Shown: in pieces, positions 46,005 through 54,541 of the stretch
Layout: the number at the start of each line of letters is the position of its first letter
How positions within the stretch are numbered: position 1 is the stretch's first letter
DNA from: an uncultured Flavobacteriaceae bacterium
Lineage (GTDB): Bacteria; Bacteroidota; Bacteroidia; Flavobacteriales; Flavobacteriaceae
NCBI GenBank assembly: GCA_947503005.1
Contig: CANNCA010000006.1
Location: 1 to 64,000 of the forward strand
DNA: 64,000 bases
Reading direction: 5' to 3'
The notes under the pieces: model-generated
Seen by the model: the letters and a program-made list of their open reading frames with translations, nothing else
Databases searched by the model: none
Told to the model about the DNA's origin: nothing
Position numbers and translations under genes: made by a program

Positions 46005-46988
46005 ATGAAAAAAAAGATTGCCATTATTATGGGTGGTTATTCAAGTGAATATGAGATATCGCTCAAAAGCGGCAATGTGGTGTATCAATATTTGAATAGC
46101 GAAAAATATGACAGATATCGCATTCATGTTTTAAAGGATAAATGGGTGTATGTCGATGCGGATGAACATGAGCACCCTGTAAATAGAGCTGATTTTTCAG
46201 TGCCGTTGGAATCAGAAACCGTGCAATTCGATTGCGTTTTCAATGCAATTCATGGTACCCCTGGCGAAGATGGTTTGATGCAAGCGTATTTTAAATTATT
46301 GAGTATTCCGCAAACATCTTGTGAATATTACCAATCTGCGCTCACCTTTAATAAACGTGATTTACTGAGCGTATTGAAACCATATGGCATAAAATCAGCG
46401 GTTTCCTATTATCTCAATTTGGGTGATGAAATTAATTTGGATGAAATAGTTGCCAAGGTAGGCCTCCCTTGTTTTGTGAAGGCCAACAAGGCCGGTAGCA
46501 GCTTTGGTATATCGAAGGTGTACGAAAAAGACAAATTGATAACGGCTATCAAGAACGCCTATAAAGAGGATGACGAAATCATCATCGAGGCCTTTTTAGA
46601 CGGAACCGAAGTGTCGGTCGGGGTCATCAAATATGAAGGAGAAACCAAAGTGCTTCCCATTACTGAAATTATCACGGAAAATGATTTCTTTGATTATGAA
46701 GCCAAATATGAAGGTAAATCGAAAGAAATCACCCCAGCCAGAATAACCGAAGTGCAAGAAAAAAAAGTTGCCGAAGTCGCAAAACGTGCTTATGATATTT
46801 TGAAAATGACGGGATATTCTCGAAGTGAGTTCATTTTTGTTGGTGAAGAACCATATATGCTCGAGATGAATACCACCCCTGGTTTGACCGAGCAGAGTAT
46901 TCTACCACAGCAGGCAGGTGTGGCAGGCATTTCGCTAGCAAGATTATTTGAAAGTGCCATTGAAGGGGCTTTGAACCAAAACCTATAA
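46005..46988 (+). CDS. ddl: D-alanine--D-alanine ligase
   Basis: Makes the D-Ala-D-Ala dipeptide for peptidoglycan. 327 residues of ATP-grasp fold: MKKKIAIIMGGYSSEYEISLKSG (1-23), FNAIHGTPGEDG (about 78-89), PCFVKANKAGSSFGISKV (about 159-176), IIEAFLDGTEVSVGV and EMNTTPGLTEQS (about 288-299). Nine bases separate it from coaD. Confidence 0.96.
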   Translation: MKKKIAIIMGGYSSEYEISLKSGNVVYQYLNSEKYDRYRIHVLKDKWVYVDADEHEHPVNRADFSVPLESETVQFDCVFNAIHGTPGEDGLMQAYFKLLSIPQTSCEYYQSALTFNKRDLLSVLKPYGIKSAVSYYLNLGDEINLDEIVAKVGLPCFVKANKAGSSFGISKVYEKDKLITAIKNAYKEDDEIIIEAFLDGTEVSVGVIKYEGETKVLPITEIITENDFFDYEAKYEGKSKEITPARITEVQEKKVAEVAKRAYDILKMTGYSRSEFIFVGEEPYMLEMNTTPGLTEQSILPQQAGVAGISLARLFESAIEGALNQNL

Positions 46989-46997
46989 CTTTACACC

Positions 46998-47453
46998 ATG
47001 AGAAGAGCAGTTTTTCCCGGTTCGTTCGATCCATTGACCCTTGGCCATGACGATATCATCAGAAGAGGAATTACCCTATTCGACGAATTGATTATCGCAA
47101 TAGGAATCAATGCAGAGAAAAAGTACATGTTCCCATTAGAAGAACGCATGCAGTTCGTAAAAGATACTTTCAAAGATGAACCCAAGATTAGTGTGCTTAC
47201 CTACAAAGGGCTCACTGTAGATTTCTGTAAGGAAGTTGATGCAAATTTTATCCTTAGAGGGTTACGAAATCCGGCGGATTTTGAGTTTGAGAAAGCCATA
47301 GCGCATACTAATCGCAAACTTTCTGAAATTGAAACGGTGTTTTTATTGACCTCCTCGGGCAAGTCATATATCAGTTCATCAATTGTGAGAGATGTAATTA
47401 GGAACGGGGGAGACTATACTGGGCTTGTACCTAACTCCGTAAAGGTCAAATAA
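46998..47453 (+). CDS. coaD: Phosphopantetheine adenylyltransferase
   Basis: Penultimate step of coenzyme A synthesis. 151 residues; TLGH (14-17) in PGSFDPLTLGHDDIIRRG is the nucleotidyl-transfer motif, and the substrate-binding FILRGLRNPADFEFE (about 83-97) and SYISSSIVRDV are conserved. It ends the ddl-coaD transcript; a 150-base spacer precedes the kinase gene. Confidence 0.97.
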   Translation: MRRAVFPGSFDPLTLGHDDIIRRGITLFDELIIAIGINAEKKYMFPLEERMQFVKDTFKDEPKISVLTYKGLTVDFCKEVDANFILRGLRNPADFEFEKAIAHTNRKLSEIETVFLLTSSGKSYISSSIVRDVIRNGGDYTGLVPNSVKVK

Positions 47454-47606
47454 TATTCATTTGTAGGAAATTACACCTTATTATATCTAAATATTCAGAT
47501 TTCCCAATAGCTTTATCATCTGTCACCACTATAATTAACCTATTCACAACAATTTTTTCGGTTTGCCTTTGAATTATAGGTATTTTGTAAGAAATTACTT
47601 ATATAA

Positions 47607-49457
47607 ATGCTTCAAAGGAGTACCTTTCATACAGATAGCTTTCTAATTAAGCAGTTACCACAAGCAACAGCCTTTATAAATATGGAGGAAGAAATCATGA
47701 TTGCTTCTGACAAATGGGTAAAAGAATTTACACCGTTGAGTGGCTCCTGTATCGGAATGTCTCTGACACATCTTTTTAGTCAACAGAACAAAAACTGGCA
47801 AAAAGTTCTAAAAGAGTGTATGAATGGGGAACCTGGACAGCCAAGAGTTGGACGATACCAGGATGAAAGCGGAAACGAAAAGTGGTTTGAATTGCTAAAG
47901 ACCGCCTGGCATGATGAAGATGAGAATGTAATAGGATGGATTGTGCAGGGCGAAAAAGCGAGCCAGAGAATGCATAATGAAGTGCAACTCGACAAGCTAC
48001 ATATACTATCTACTGAAATGTCCGACATTGCCAAAATCGGTCTCTGGGAATATAATTTGGCCGATGATGAGTTAAACTGGTCTGAAATGACTAAAATCAT
48101 TCATGAAGTACCATTAGATTATGTTCCCAATTTAGAAAAGGCGACGAATTTTTACAAATCAGGGCATAGTAGAAATACTATTGCAATGATGGTACAAAGG
48201 GCAATTATTAATCAGACCCCATGGAGTGAAAAACTACAACTGCTTACCGCCCAAGGAAATGAAATTTGGGTAATTATCTCAGGGAAGCCGATTTACGAGA
48301 ATGACGAATTTACCGGTTTGATCGGCACCATTCAAAATATTAACTCCCTCACCCTTTCAGAAATAAAAACAAGGGAAAATGAATATCACCTGAGAACGCT
48401 TGTTGACAATTTACCATTGAACGTGTTTATCAAAGACCTTGATTCTAGAAAAATCTTGGTCAATAAGTCTGAAATGAAATACTGTGGGGTTCAAAAAGAA
48501 TCTGAAATACTCGGAAAAGATGACTTCGAATTTCTAGATCCAGAAACCGCAAAAAAATCAAGAAAAGATGATCTAAAGGTCATGCAAGATCTCAAACCTG
48601 TTCTTGGTAAAGAGATGGTCCATTTCAAAAATGATGGTTCAAAAACAGTCTTCTTGACTTCAAAAATTCCATTGGTAAATAGAGATGGAAGCGCTTACGG
48701 GCTCGTCGGCATCAGCATGGATATCAGCGAGTTAAAACAAAAAGAAGAAGAACTTAAAGCCCTTATTTCAGTAACCTCGCTTCAAAATGAAAAATTACTC
48801 AATTTCGCACATATTGTCTCTCACAACCTAAGATCACACACGGCGAATTTTTCAATGTTGCTAGATTTTCTAACAAACGAAAAGAACGAAAACGAAAAAC
48901 AAAAAATAATGGGAATGTTGACCACCGCCTCCGACAATTTGCTAGAGACACTAGACAATTTGAACGAAGTAGTCGATATCAACTCAAAAACCGGACTCGA
49001 AAAAAAATCGATAAATCTGAACAAAGAAATAAGAAGTGCCAAGCAAAACCTCACCGCAAATTTATCGGAACATCAGGTAAAAATAATCAACAGAATCAAC
49101 CCCAAGGTTTACGTAAAAGCAATACCGGCATACCTAGAAAGTATTCTGATGAACTTCTTGACAAACGCCATAAAATACAGGTCGCCTCAACGAAAGCCAA
49201 TTATCGAACTGAGTACTACTTTTGAAAATGGGTACACCGTATTAAGTATTAAAGATAACGGCCTTGGTATTGACTTAGAAAAATATGGAGATAAACTATT
49301 TGGTATGTATAAAACATTTCACGACAGCGCAGATTCCCGTGGTATCGGCCTTTACATCACAAAAAACCAAATTGAAGCCATGAACGGTAAAGTATCCGTT
49401 GAAAGCAGGGTTGGTCATGGTACAACTTTTAAAATATACTTCAATGAAAACGATTAA
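47607..49457 (+). CDS. PAS-domain sensor histidine kinase
   Basis: 616 residues, no membrane segments, so cytoplasmic sensing is likely. PAS-like regions lie at about 18-115, 130-255 and 262-375 (the last with LDSRKILVNKSEMKYCG). The dimerisation domain has His406 in FAHIVSHNLRSHT and the catalytic domain ends with NFLTNAIKYRSPQR (N box), DNGLGI (G1) and RGIGLYITKN (G2). The last 14 bases overlap the response regulator gene (49444), its likely partner. Confidence 0.93.
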   Translation: MLQRSTFHTDSFLIKQLPQATAFINMEEEIMIASDKWVKEFTPLSGSCIGMSLTHLFSQQNKNWQKVLKECMNGEPGQPRVGRYQDESGNEKWFELLKTAWHDEDENVIGWIVQGEKASQRMHNEVQLDKLHILSTEMSDIAKIGLWEYNLADDELNWSEMTKIIHEVPLDYVPNLEKATNFYKSGHSRNTIAMMVQRAIINQTPWSEKLQLLTAQGNEIWVIISGKPIYENDEFTGLIGTIQNINSLTLSEIKTRENEYHLRTLVDNLPLNVFIKDLDSRKILVNKSEMKYCGVQKESEILGKDDFEFLDPETAKKSRKDDLKVMQDLKPVLGKEMVHFKNDGSKTVFLTSKIPLVNRDGSAYGLVGISMDISELKQKEEELKALISVTSLQNEKLLNFAHIVSHNLRSHTANFSMLLDFLTNEKNENEKQKIMGMLTTASDNLLETLDNLNEVVDINSKTGLEKKSINLNKEIRSAKQNLTANLSEHQVKIINRINPKVYVKAIPAYLESILMNFLTNAIKYRSPQRKPIIELSTTFENGYTVLSIKDNGLGIDLEKYGDKLFGMYKTFHDSADSRGIGLYITKNQIEAMNGKVSVESRVGHGTTFKIYFNEND

Positions 49458-49848
49458 ATCTATTTGCATCATTGACGACGATCCAATTACGGTATTTGGA
49501 ATGCGTAAAATATTGGAATCTGTTGTGGAATGCGACGCCATAGACACCTTCGCAAACGGTAAACTAGCGATTGACGACATGAATAATCGTGTCGCTGATA
49601 ACAAACCGATTCCTGAAGTAATCTTTTTAGATATTAACATGCCCATCATGGACGGTTGGCAGTTCTTACAAGAGTTTATAGATCTTCCTATTAAAAAAAG
49701 TATTCGTATCAACGTTGTGACTTCATCGATAGATACGGCGGACCATGATAAATGGAAATACTTCGAGAGCAAAACCCATCATACCATTACTTTTAACAAC
49801 AAACCATTGCGTAAAGAAAATCTAGCAGAAATAACAACTGCGGCTTAA
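49444..49848 (+). CDS. Single-domain response regulator
   Basis: 134 residues, receiver domain only (no output). Asp63 is the phosphoacceptor (IFLDINMPIMDGW), Asp11/Asp12 form the acidic pocket (IIDDDP), and Lys120 with Pro121 completes the site. The start is the ATG at 49444, overlapping the kinase by 14 bases; a frame extension to 49399 lies inside the kinase gene. A phosphorelay intermediate or protein-interaction role is expected. Confidence 0.93.
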   Translation: MKTIKSICIIDDDPITVFGMRKILESVVECDAIDTFANGKLAIDDMNNRVADNKPIPEVIFLDINMPIMDGWQFLQEFIDLPIKKSIRINVVTSSIDTADHDKWKYFESKTHHTITFNNKPLRKENLAEITTAA

Positions 49849-49873
49849 GCGAGAAAGACATTTGGTTTTTGAC

Positions 49874-49899
49874 TAGTTTTGTGTCTTTATAAAGACACA
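49874..49899 (+). promoter_or_regulatory. Promoter -7 element overlapped by a perfect 20-bp palindrome
   Basis: TAGTTTTG (49874-49881) matches TAnnTTTG. The bases 49880-49899 form a perfect palindrome, TGTGTCTTTA and its complement, covering the predicted start of transcription nine bases before the M14 peptidase ATG. It could be a repressor operator or a folded 5' end; it has no T-tract to act as a clear terminator of the response regulator gene. Confidence 0.5.
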
Positions 49900-49908
49900 T
49901 ATAAAGTC

Positions 49909-51654
49909 ATGAGAGCAATTATCGGGGTTTTACTCACACTGTTTTTGTTGGGTTGCGAGTCGGTGAAAGAAAATAAAACGGTTAGTTTTCCAACACACTT
50001 TGAGCTTTCTGAGGGAACGGAAACCGCTACTTATCTTCAAGTGGTCGACTTCTACATTCATTTGGCGAAAGAATTTCCTGAAATAAATATCCAAACGATC
50101 GGCGATACAGACTGTGGATACCCCCTTCATGTGGTAACCTACAATAGTGATGGAGATTTTAACTTCCAAAAAATCGTAAAGGAAAAGACGATTATTCTCA
50201 TAAACAACGGAATACATCCCGGTGAAAGTGATGGTATCGATGCCACTATGTTACTCTATAGAGACTTGGCGGTCGGTAAATTGGGGCGTCCTGATAATAC
50301 GGTTTTAGTAACGATTCCAATCTATAATGTGGGGGGCGCCTTAAATCGAAACAGTACTACCAGGGCAAATCAAAACGGACCTAAATCATATGGTTTTAGA
50401 GGGAATGCCCAAAACTATGACCTCAACCGTGATTTTATAAAGGCAGACACCAAAAATGCAAAGACCTTTTCAGAGATATTCCATTTGGTGAATCCTGATA
50501 TATTTATTGACAACCATGTAAGTAACGGGGCCGACTACCAATATACCCTTACCCATCTTTTCACCCAACACAATAAACTTGGTGATGAGTTAGGCAATTA
50601 TTTACATACCGAAATGATGCCTTCATTGGAAAAATCTTTGGAAGAAAACGGTTGGGATATCACTCCATACGTAAATGTTTTCAACCAAGTACCTGAAGAT
50701 GGATTTTCGCAATTTATGGACCATCCGAGATTCTCTACTGGGTATACCACGCTCTGGAATTCTCTAGGCATGATGGTGGAAACGCATATGCTGAAACCTT
50801 ATAAACAAAGAGTTGAAGGTACTTATCAATTGATGAATAAAATAATAGCCATTTCAGAAAAAGATGGTAAAAAAATAAAAACGCTAAGAGATAATGCCAT
50901 GACGCGTCATTTGAGTTGGCAATATTATCCCGTAAAATGGGCAATCGATAGTACACGATTATCGACCTTAAACTTCAAAGGTTTTGAGGCAGATACTATT
51001 ATCAGCTCGGTTACAGACCTGTCTCGATTAAAGTATGACCGTTCGCGACCCTTTACCAAAGAAGTGGTTTATCAGAATTATTATGTTCCGTCCGATTCCG
51101 TTTTAGTACCTGAATTTTACATCTTAAAAAAAGGATGGGCACGAGTGATCAACCTGTTAGAGCTCAACAAAATTAATTACATTCCGCTGGATAGCGATAC
51201 TACTTTGACCGTAGAGTCGTATAAAATCAAGGATTTCAAAACCCGAACCCGACCCTACGAAGGGCACTACCCGCACTATGATACCAAATTAGAAAGCAAC
51301 ATAGAGCGTCTTAAATTTTCAGAGGGTGATATCGTCATACCAACAGATCAACCTGGCATTCGATATATTTTGGAAGTTTTAGAACCATCCGCTATAGATT
51401 CTTTTTTCAATTGGAATTTCTTCGATACCATTCTTCAGCAAAAGGAAGGCTTCTCCCCATACGTCTTTGAGGACCAAGCTTTGGAAATGTTAGTAAAAGA
51501 TTCGGAGTTAAAAGAATATTTCGAACTTAAGAAAGCTACCGATTCGGTATTCGCCGGTAACTGGTATGCGCAGTTGGATTGGTTGTTCAAAAAATCGGAA
51601 AACTATGAACCGGCCCATATGCAGTATCCTGTTTATCGTGTATTGAAAAAGTAG
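49909..51654 (+). CDS. M14 family zinc carboxypeptidase, lipoprotein
   Basis: 581 residues from the ATG at 49909 (the frame opens at 49879, but the lipoprotein signal begins here). Signal ending LFLLGC (Cys15) predicts lipid anchoring. The M14 zinc ligands are in NNGIHPGESDG (His and Glu, about 94-104) with a third His in DNHVSNGADYQY (about 200). NRDFIKAD is the substrate-side Asn-Arg motif. Mature domain about 40-360, followed by a C-terminal region of unknown role. Substrate is unknown. Confidence 0.88.
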   Translation: MRAIIGVLLTLFLLGCESVKENKTVSFPTHFELSEGTETATYLQVVDFYIHLAKEFPEINIQTIGDTDCGYPLHVVTYNSDGDFNFQKIVKEKTIILINNGIHPGESDGIDATMLLYRDLAVGKLGRPDNTVLVTIPIYNVGGALNRNSTTRANQNGPKSYGFRGNAQNYDLNRDFIKADTKNAKTFSEIFHLVNPDIFIDNHVSNGADYQYTLTHLFTQHNKLGDELGNYLHTEMMPSLEKSLEENGWDITPYVNVFNQVPEDGFSQFMDHPRFSTGYTTLWNSLGMMVETHMLKPYKQRVEGTYQLMNKIIAISEKDGKKIKTLRDNAMTRHLSWQYYPVKWAIDSTRLSTLNFKGFEADTIISSVTDLSRLKYDRSRPFTKEVVYQNYYVPSDSVLVPEFYILKKGWARVINLLELNKINYIPLDSDTTLTVESYKIKDFKTRTRPYEGHYPHYDTKLESNIERLKFSEGDIVIPTDQPGIRYILEVLEPSAIDSFFNWNFFDTILQQKEGFSPYVFEDQALEMLVKDSELKEYFELKKATDSVFAGNWYAQLDWLFKKSENYEPAHMQYPVYRVLKK

Positions 51655-51671
51655 CCCAGTTCCGCCTAATT

Positions 51672-52253
51672 TTAGAATAGGATTTTGATATTAGCATATG
51701 AGTTCTCCAACGCTTTTTTGATTTTCCTAGGACCTTTCCATTTTACCTTCATGATACCTTCTTTCGCTTCACCCACCAGAGGCCCTTCATAATGGGTCTT
51801 CATAGCGAACCAGTGTACTTCTTTTAGTTTATAGCTTCCGCTATTCTTAAAGATGTGATAGGTAGTTCTTAAAAAGTTTTCGATTTTCAAGTCCTGAACC
51901 CCGGTTTCTTCCATGACCTCTCTAATGGCGCAATCACGTATCGATTCACCTTTATCAAGTCTTCCCTTCGGCAAATCCCATTTATCCTTTCTAAAAATGA
52001 AAAGTACCTTGCCCGCATCATTTGTTACCACACCCCCAGCAGCAACAACCAGCGGAATGGTTTTTGTAAAGGTTTTTAGAATTTCCTCATGGTTCGGGTG
52101 GTAAATATAGGCACCTTTCAGTTTTCCCTTGGCCAACGATTTGACCACTTGTTCTATCGATTTTTTGTTCAATGGAAAATAGTCACCGTTACCTGCTTCC
52201 GACAGTTTATTCGTCAAGATCAACAGCCGTTCATTGACAAAAACTTTATACAT
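51672..52253 (-). CDS. NUDIX hydrolase
   Basis: 193 residues from the ATG at 52253 (longer frames to 52376 overlap pyrE and lack a conserved N-terminus). The Nudix box GRLDKGESIRDCAIREVMEETGV is complete with all metal-binding glutamates (near residues 104-126). The N-terminal 65 residues (MYKVFVNERLLILTNK) form an additional domain. Substrate unknown. The gene is divergent from pyrE with start codons only seven bases apart. Confidence 0.9.
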   Translation of the reverse strand: MYKVFVNERLLILTNKLSEAGNGDYFPLNKKSIEQVVKSLAKGKLKGAYIYHPNHEEILKTFTKTIPLVVAAGGVVTNDAGKVLFIFRKDKWDLPKGRLDKGESIRDCAIREVMEETGVQDLKIENFLRTTYHIFKNSGSYKLKEVHWFAMKTHYEGPLVGEAKEGIMKVKWKGPRKIKKALENSYANIKILF

Positions 52254-52256
52254 TTG
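52249..52256 (+). promoter_or_regulatory. -7 element of pyrE
   Basis: TACATTTG is an exact TAnnTTTG match ending 4 bases before the pyrE ATG (52261), implying a leaderless or nearly leaderless message. It overlaps the NUDIX start codon on the other strand. Confidence 0.5.
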
Positions 52257-52260
52257 CGTC

Positions 52261-52902
52261 ATGATTTTGAACAAAGACACTGCCAAAAAAACAGCCGAGC
52301 TTCTGCTGCAAATTAATGCAATAAAATTGGAACCGGAAAATCCTTTTACTTGGGCCTCCGGATGGAAATCACCCATTTATTGTGACAACCGGATTATTTT
52401 ATCATACCCGACCATAAGAACCTATGTTCGCGAGCAGATGGGGAAACAGGTAGAATCGCTGTACGGCAAACCTGATATCATAGCCGGTGTTGCTACCGGT
52501 GCCATAGGAATCGGAATGCTGGTTGCCGAATATTTAGGTCTTCCATTCATTTATGTGAGACCGGAGGCGAAATCGCACGGTAGACAAAACCAAATTGAGG
52601 GAATATTAGAACCAAATCAAAGTGTTGTTGTCATCGAAGATTTGATCAGTACCGGAAAAAGCAGCCTAAATGCTGTTGAAGCCCTAAAGGCCGGTGGTGC
52701 CAATATCAAAGGAATGGTGGCCATATTCACTTATGGTTTTGAAGTCGCTGAAGAAAATTTTAAAAAGCAAAATATTGACTTGCATACTTTAAGCGATTAC
52801 CAGTATTTAGCCAATTTAGCATCTGAAACGGGCTACATTCGAGAAGAACAATTAGAAACATTAATGCAGTGGAGAGAAAATCCATCTGTATGGAAACCAT
52901 AA
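52261..52902 (+). CDS. pyrE: Orotate phosphoribosyltransferase
   Basis: Converts orotate and PRPP to OMP in UMP synthesis. 213 residues from the ATG at 52261; the frame upstream (52234) is in the NUDIX start region. The PRPP loop VVVIEDLISTGKSSLNAVEAL (about 122-142) and FTWASGWKSPIYCDNRI near 27-43 are conserved. Three bases separate it from the SRPBCC gene. Confidence 0.96.
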   Translation: MILNKDTAKKTAELLLQINAIKLEPENPFTWASGWKSPIYCDNRIILSYPTIRTYVREQMGKQVESLYGKPDIIAGVATGAIGIGMLVAEYLGLPFIYVRPEAKSHGRQNQIEGILEPNQSVVVIEDLISTGKSSLNAVEALKAGGANIKGMVAIFTYGFEVAEENFKKQNIDLHTLSDYQYLANLASETGYIREEQLETLMQWRENPSVWKP

Positions 52903-52905
52903 TTT

Positions 52906-53298
52906 ATGTATATAGAAACCCCCGAAAAAAAGGTAGCAAAAGGTGACAAAGAAGTTTTCGAGTTCTTATCAGAACTAAAAAACTTTGAAGTATTAATGCC
53001 CGATAACATTGATAAATTCGAAGTATTGTCTGAAGATCGTTTTTTGTTTGCACTTAAGGGAATGCCAGAAATTGTTTTGGAACGAAAAAGTCAAACTGAA
53101 TTTAGCCAACTGGTTTTAGGAGCCGCAAGCGAGAAACTACCGTTTACGCTTACTGCGGATATTTCAAAAAAGGGCGATTCAGAAACGAATGTTAAATTGA
53201 GTTTTAATGGAGAATTCAATGCAATGATGGCCATGATGATTAAATCCCCTATTACGAATTTTATGGGTACATTATCACAGAATTTATCGAAAATTTGA
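52906..53298 (+). CDS. SRPBCC family protein
   Basis: 130 residues in a START/SRPBCC-like hydrophobic-pocket fold: N-terminal strand YIETPEKKVAKGDKEVFEFLSEL (FEFLSELKNFEVLMPDNIDKF), beta strands in the middle, and a C-terminal helix (AMMAMMIKSPITNFMGTLSQNLSKI). Ligand and role unknown. Cotranscribed with pyrE. Confidence 0.7.
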   Translation: MYIETPEKKVAKGDKEVFEFLSELKNFEVLMPDNIDKFEVLSEDRFLFALKGMPEIVLERKSQTEFSQLVLGAASEKLPFTLTADISKKGDSETNVKLSFNGEFNAMMAMMIKSPITNFMGTLSQNLSKI

Positions 53299-53308
53299 GA
53301 TTTGCAGC

Positions 53309-54040
53309 TTAATATAGTAACTGAACTTCTTTCAAATCAAACTCCATCAAAACAGCATCTTCGAGTTCAACCCGAAGCTTTCCCTGCTCAGAAACACCCC
53401 TGATAAAACCTGTGAGAAATGCTCCTTCTCTATTTTTAAAAGTAGATGGTTTATCTTTTCGAAACAGTTCATTTTCGTATGTAGTTCGCAATGACTCAAA
53501 ACTCTTTTGCTTCAAAAGAGAAAATAACTCGCGATACTTCAACATAATAGTTTTGTGAACCTCATCCAAATTAAAAGACTGGCCTAACAACAATTTCATT
53601 GAGGTCGCGTTTGACACAGTATGAAAGGTGGTTTGATTGACATTCAGGCCAATGCCAACTATAGCGTACTTAATTTGTTTGCCAACTAACACATTTTCGA
53701 CCAAAATACCGCAAATTTTTGCATTGCCTGACAGAATGTCGTTTGGCCATTTGACATGTAAATTTGGTATTGAAAAATGCTTTAGTGCATTTAAGATTGC
53801 CAAGGAGGCACAAATATTTAAAAGAAAACCGTTGGTAATAGAAAGATGATTAAATTTTTTCAATGTGCTAAAGGTGAGGTTTTTACCTGGCTCCGACTCC
53901 CAAGCAGCACCCATTTGGCCTTTGCCATTTGTCTGATGGCGGGTCACAACCGTCGTAAAATCATCGACCTCGGTTCGCTTTGCCATATTTTTCAAATAGG
54001 TATTTGTAGAATCAGTGGCATCAAGTTTGATTATGTGCAT
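53309..54040 (-). CDS. birA: Biotin--[acetyl-CoA-carboxylase] ligase
   Basis: Attaches biotin to carrier proteins. 243 residues from the ATG at 54040 (MHIIKLDATDSTN). Catalytic core: DATDSTNTYL (6-15), RHQTNGKGQMGAAWESEPGKNLTFS (about 36-60, with GKGQMGAAW), KWPNDILSG (about 99-107) and KICGILVENVLVG. There is no N-terminal helix-turn-helix domain, so unlike E. coli BirA it is not a repressor. Convergent with the SRPBCC gene, divergent from rsfS. Confidence 0.94.
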   Translation of the reverse strand: MHIIKLDATDSTNTYLKNMAKRTEVDDFTTVVTRHQTNGKGQMGAAWESEPGKNLTFSTLKKFNHLSITNGFLLNICASLAILNALKHFSIPNLHVKWPNDILSGNAKICGILVENVLVGKQIKYAIVGIGLNVNQTTFHTVSNATSMKLLLGQSFNLDEVHKTIMLKYRELFSLLKQKSFESLRTTYENELFRKDKPSTFKNREGAFLTGFIRGVSEQGKLRVELEDAVLMEFDLKEVQLLY

Positions 54041-54105
54041 GGGCAGACCTAAAATCAAAGTAGAATCTATTATTGAAAACAAGGGTTAAAAGAACAAAAA
54101 AATAA

Positions 54106-54113
54106 TAACTTTG
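54106..54113 (+). promoter_or_regulatory. -7 element of rsfS-ftsH operon
   Basis: TAACTTTG is an exact TAnnTTTG match 19 bases before the rsfS start. No TTG is found at the right distance upstream, so it is an incomplete promoter call. Confidence 0.45.
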
Positions 54114-54132
54114 TAGAAACTAAAATTTTTGA

Positions 54133-54519
54133 ATGCAGAAAGGAAAAGCAAGCACAGATGAGTTGATTGCATTAATTTTACAAGGCATTGAAGATGTAAA
54201 AGGACATAACATTCTTTTACTCGACTTAAGAGAAATTGAAAATACCGTTTGTGACTACTTCATTATTTGTAATGGTACTTCAAATACACAGGTAAACGCC
54301 ATAGTAGGCTCCATTCAAAAAACAGTAAGCAAAGCTATTCATGACAAACCTTGGCACGTAGAAGGCCAAGAAAACGCCGAATGGGTGTTGATGGACTATG
54401 TAAATGTGGTAGTTCATGTCTTCCAAAAACATATTAGAGAATTCTATGATATTGAAGGACTTTGGGGAGATGCAAAGTTTACCGAACTAGGTAGCAGTAT
54501 AAATAGTACCCTAAAATAA
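54133..54519 (+). CDS. rsfS: Ribosome silencing factor RsfS
   Basis: Binds uL14 and blocks subunit joining under nutrient limitation. 128 residues: GIEDVKGHNILLLDLREIENTVCDYFIICNGTSNTQV (about 19-55) and the conserved HVEGQENAEWVLMDYVNVVVHVFQ (about 76-99). Transcribed with ftsH 22 bases later. Confidence 0.95.
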   Translation: MQKGKASTDELIALILQGIEDVKGHNILLLDLREIENTVCDYFIICNGTSNTQVNAIVGSIQKTVSKAIHDKPWHVEGQENAEWVLMDYVNVVVHVFQKHIREFYDIEGLWGDAKFTELGSSINSTLK

Positions 54520-54541
54520 ATTCAGGGTTAAAAAAAAAATA

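Noticed and set aside
47607-49848. Hybrid kinase with frameshift
   Set aside because: Kinase and response regulator overlap by only 14 bases with separate start and stop; each is complete, so no frameshift is needed.
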